Positions 5,841 to 6,371 of a stretch of 6,371 bases of DNA are shown in pieces. A program made the position numbers and the translations under genes. The notes under the pieces were generated by a model, which saw only the letters and a list, made by a program, of their open reading frames with translations, made no database searches and was not told where the DNA came from. Numbering within the stretch: position 1 is the first letter of the stretch; the number at the start of each line of letters is the position of its first letter. Source of the DNA: Clostridiaceae bacterium (lineage in GTDB: Bacteria; Bacillota; Clostridia; Saccharofermentanales; DTU023); the NCBI GenBank assembly GCA_012841255.1, contig DUUZ01000184.1:1-6371 (forward strand), written 5' to 3'.

Positions 5841-5882
5841 GGGAGGTCCCCCGTTCAACTAATGAACGGGGTCCTACCCGAT
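5841..5882 (+). ncRNA. Group II intron domain VI with branch-point adenosine
   Basis: The upper stem CCCCGTTC (5849-5856) pairs with GAACGGGG (5864-5871) around loop AACTAAT. The lower stem GGGAGG (5841-5846) pairs with CCT (5873-5875) and CCC (5877-5879), leaving A5876 bulged. This is the expected branch nucleotide, about 6-7 nt before the 3' splice site at 5882 or 5883. The bulge implies that normal lariat splicing is possible. Confidence 0.82.
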
Positions 5883-5911
5883 TTCAGGGATTTCCTTTTC
5901 GCCGGATGAAA

Positions 5912-6371
5912 CTATTTCACGGCCAGGAGGGCTTCCATGATTATTCTGTAGCCGTCCCTGGCTTTTTGAAGCTGGCTGATTTCGATGTATTCATCCATGG
6001 TATGGGCCAAAGATTCATGAGAGGGCCCGAAACCGATGGTGGGAATCCCTGCTTCACCGGCATAGTGACTGCCGTTCGTGCAGAAATTATAGTGGGAAAG
6101 AGAAATGTCAAAACCTGCTTCTTTCAAGGCGCGATAAGGCCGGTCGATGAACCATTCGTCCTCCTCGAATAGCCAGCCGGGAAAGAAGCGTTCCGCCTCC
6201 ATGATCCGTCCCGTATAGCAGGTCTCCCGGCCCAGGGCATAGCGGGCTGAAAGGGCGGCGCCAGGATGGCCGGGGCTAAGTTTATCCAAGGCTTGCCGCA
6301 TTTCTTCAAGAACGGATTCCGGAGTCTCACCGGGCAAGAGGCGGCGGTCATAGGTGGCCAGGCAGCGGGAG
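5912..6371 (-). CDS. M20-family metallopeptidase/amidohydrolase, C-terminal part cut by window edge
   Basis: On the minus strand the frame is open from the window end to the stop at 5912-5914, giving 152 visible residues; the N-terminal half with most metal ligands lies outside. A TTG at 6335-6337 could be taken for a start, but the frame and family similarity continue upstream ('CLATYDRRLLPGE'), so it is not the real start. M20 enzymes (ArgE, DapE, carboxypeptidase G2, YgeY group) are two-metal hydrolases of amide or peptide bonds, usually cytoplasmic. Visible features are 'DRRLLPGETPESVL' in the dimerisation lid domain, 'NFCTNGSHYAGEAGIPTIGFGP' near the active site, split here as NFCTNGSHY and AGEAGIPTIGFGP, and 'ESLAHTMDEYIEI', whose His is the usual last metal ligand. 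The overall look is closest to the YgeY-like branch. The substrate is unknown. It converges on the OsmC gene, with the intron between them. Confidence 0.9.
   Translation of the reverse strand, partial: SRCLATYDRRLLPGETPESVLEEMRQALDKLSPGHPGAALSARYALGRETCYTGRIMEAERFFPGWLFEEDEWFIDRPYRALKEAGFDISLSHYNFCTNGSHYAGEAGIPTIGFGPSHESLAHTMDEYIEISQLQKARDGYRIIMEALLAVK

Larger units (their letters stand above)
4014..5882 (+). mobile_element. Bacterial group II intron with its own reverse transcriptase, probably class C-like
   Basis: This is a self-splicing retroelement of about 1.87 kb. The 5' end is placed at GTACG (4014), directly followed by the GCCC-GACAT-GGGC hairpin (4018-4030) that opens domain I. The 3' end is placed at AT 5881-5882 (uncertain by about 1 nt), after a typical domain V and a domain VI with a bulged adenosine. 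The maturase gene sits inside domain IV. The element lies immediately behind an intrinsic terminator in the same orientation, the target choice known for class C introns (for example B.h.I1 of Bacillus halodurans), and its protein lacks an HNH endonuclease, which also fits. The class is not proven. All parts look intact, so it may be active. The flanking exons would rejoin as ...CCCTTTTTATT and TTCAGGG... Confidence 0.9.

Noticed and set aside
5834..6172. Plus-strand open frame of 112 codons over the right end
   Set aside because: It starts inside intron domain V and runs antisense to the well-supported M20 peptidase gene.

Overview
The window looks like a chromosomal segment of a fairly GC-rich bacterium, most plausibly a Firmicute of the clostridial kind. 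The support is the strong AGGAGG-type ribosome sites, an ECF sigma gene followed by a membrane protein with the short N-terminal 'IDGDLLADV' motif that I recall from clostridial sigma-linked proteins, a bacterial group II intron, and lipoprotein serpins. The taxonomic guess is inference, not proof.

Layout. Positions 1-304 hold the C-terminal end of a serpin whose start lies outside the window. A complete lipoprotein serpin follows (361-1641). The two are tandem paralogues with identical framework blocks but different reactive-centre loops. After an 83-nt gap containing a candidate extended -10 promoter and two small hairpins comes an ECF sigma factor (1725-2309). Its 3' end overlaps the start of a single-pass membrane protein (2293-3459) placed where an anti-sigma factor is expected. 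An OsmC/Ohr-family protein (3517-3951) follows and ends in a strong intrinsic terminator (3973-4010). A group II intron (about 4014-5882, + strand) sits immediately behind that terminator and encodes its own reverse transcriptase/maturase (4389-5798). The right edge carries the C-terminal part of an M20-family metallopeptidase on the - strand (5912-6371).

Main point. The presumed anti-sigma factor does not carry a standard sensor domain outside the membrane. Its extracytoplasmic part is recognisably a shortened, degenerate serpin. It keeps the serpin N-terminal 'NSAYSP' block, the 'LALPPEG..PKDLL' block and the C-terminal 'RPFVFAV...LGII' block, but the reactive-centre loop is largely deleted and the hinge motif is gone. 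With two secreted serpins directly upstream, this suggests a locus in which extracellular protease inhibition and sigma-factor control share a fold: a serpin-derived sensor may report protease or serpin status across the membrane to the ECF sigma factor. The homology is readable from the sequence; the signalling model is inference.

The intron, the OsmC gene and the peptidase appear unrelated to this module. The intron inserted into the short spacer between the convergent OsmC and peptidase genes, directly after the terminator T-run, which is the target preference known for class C bacterial group II introns.
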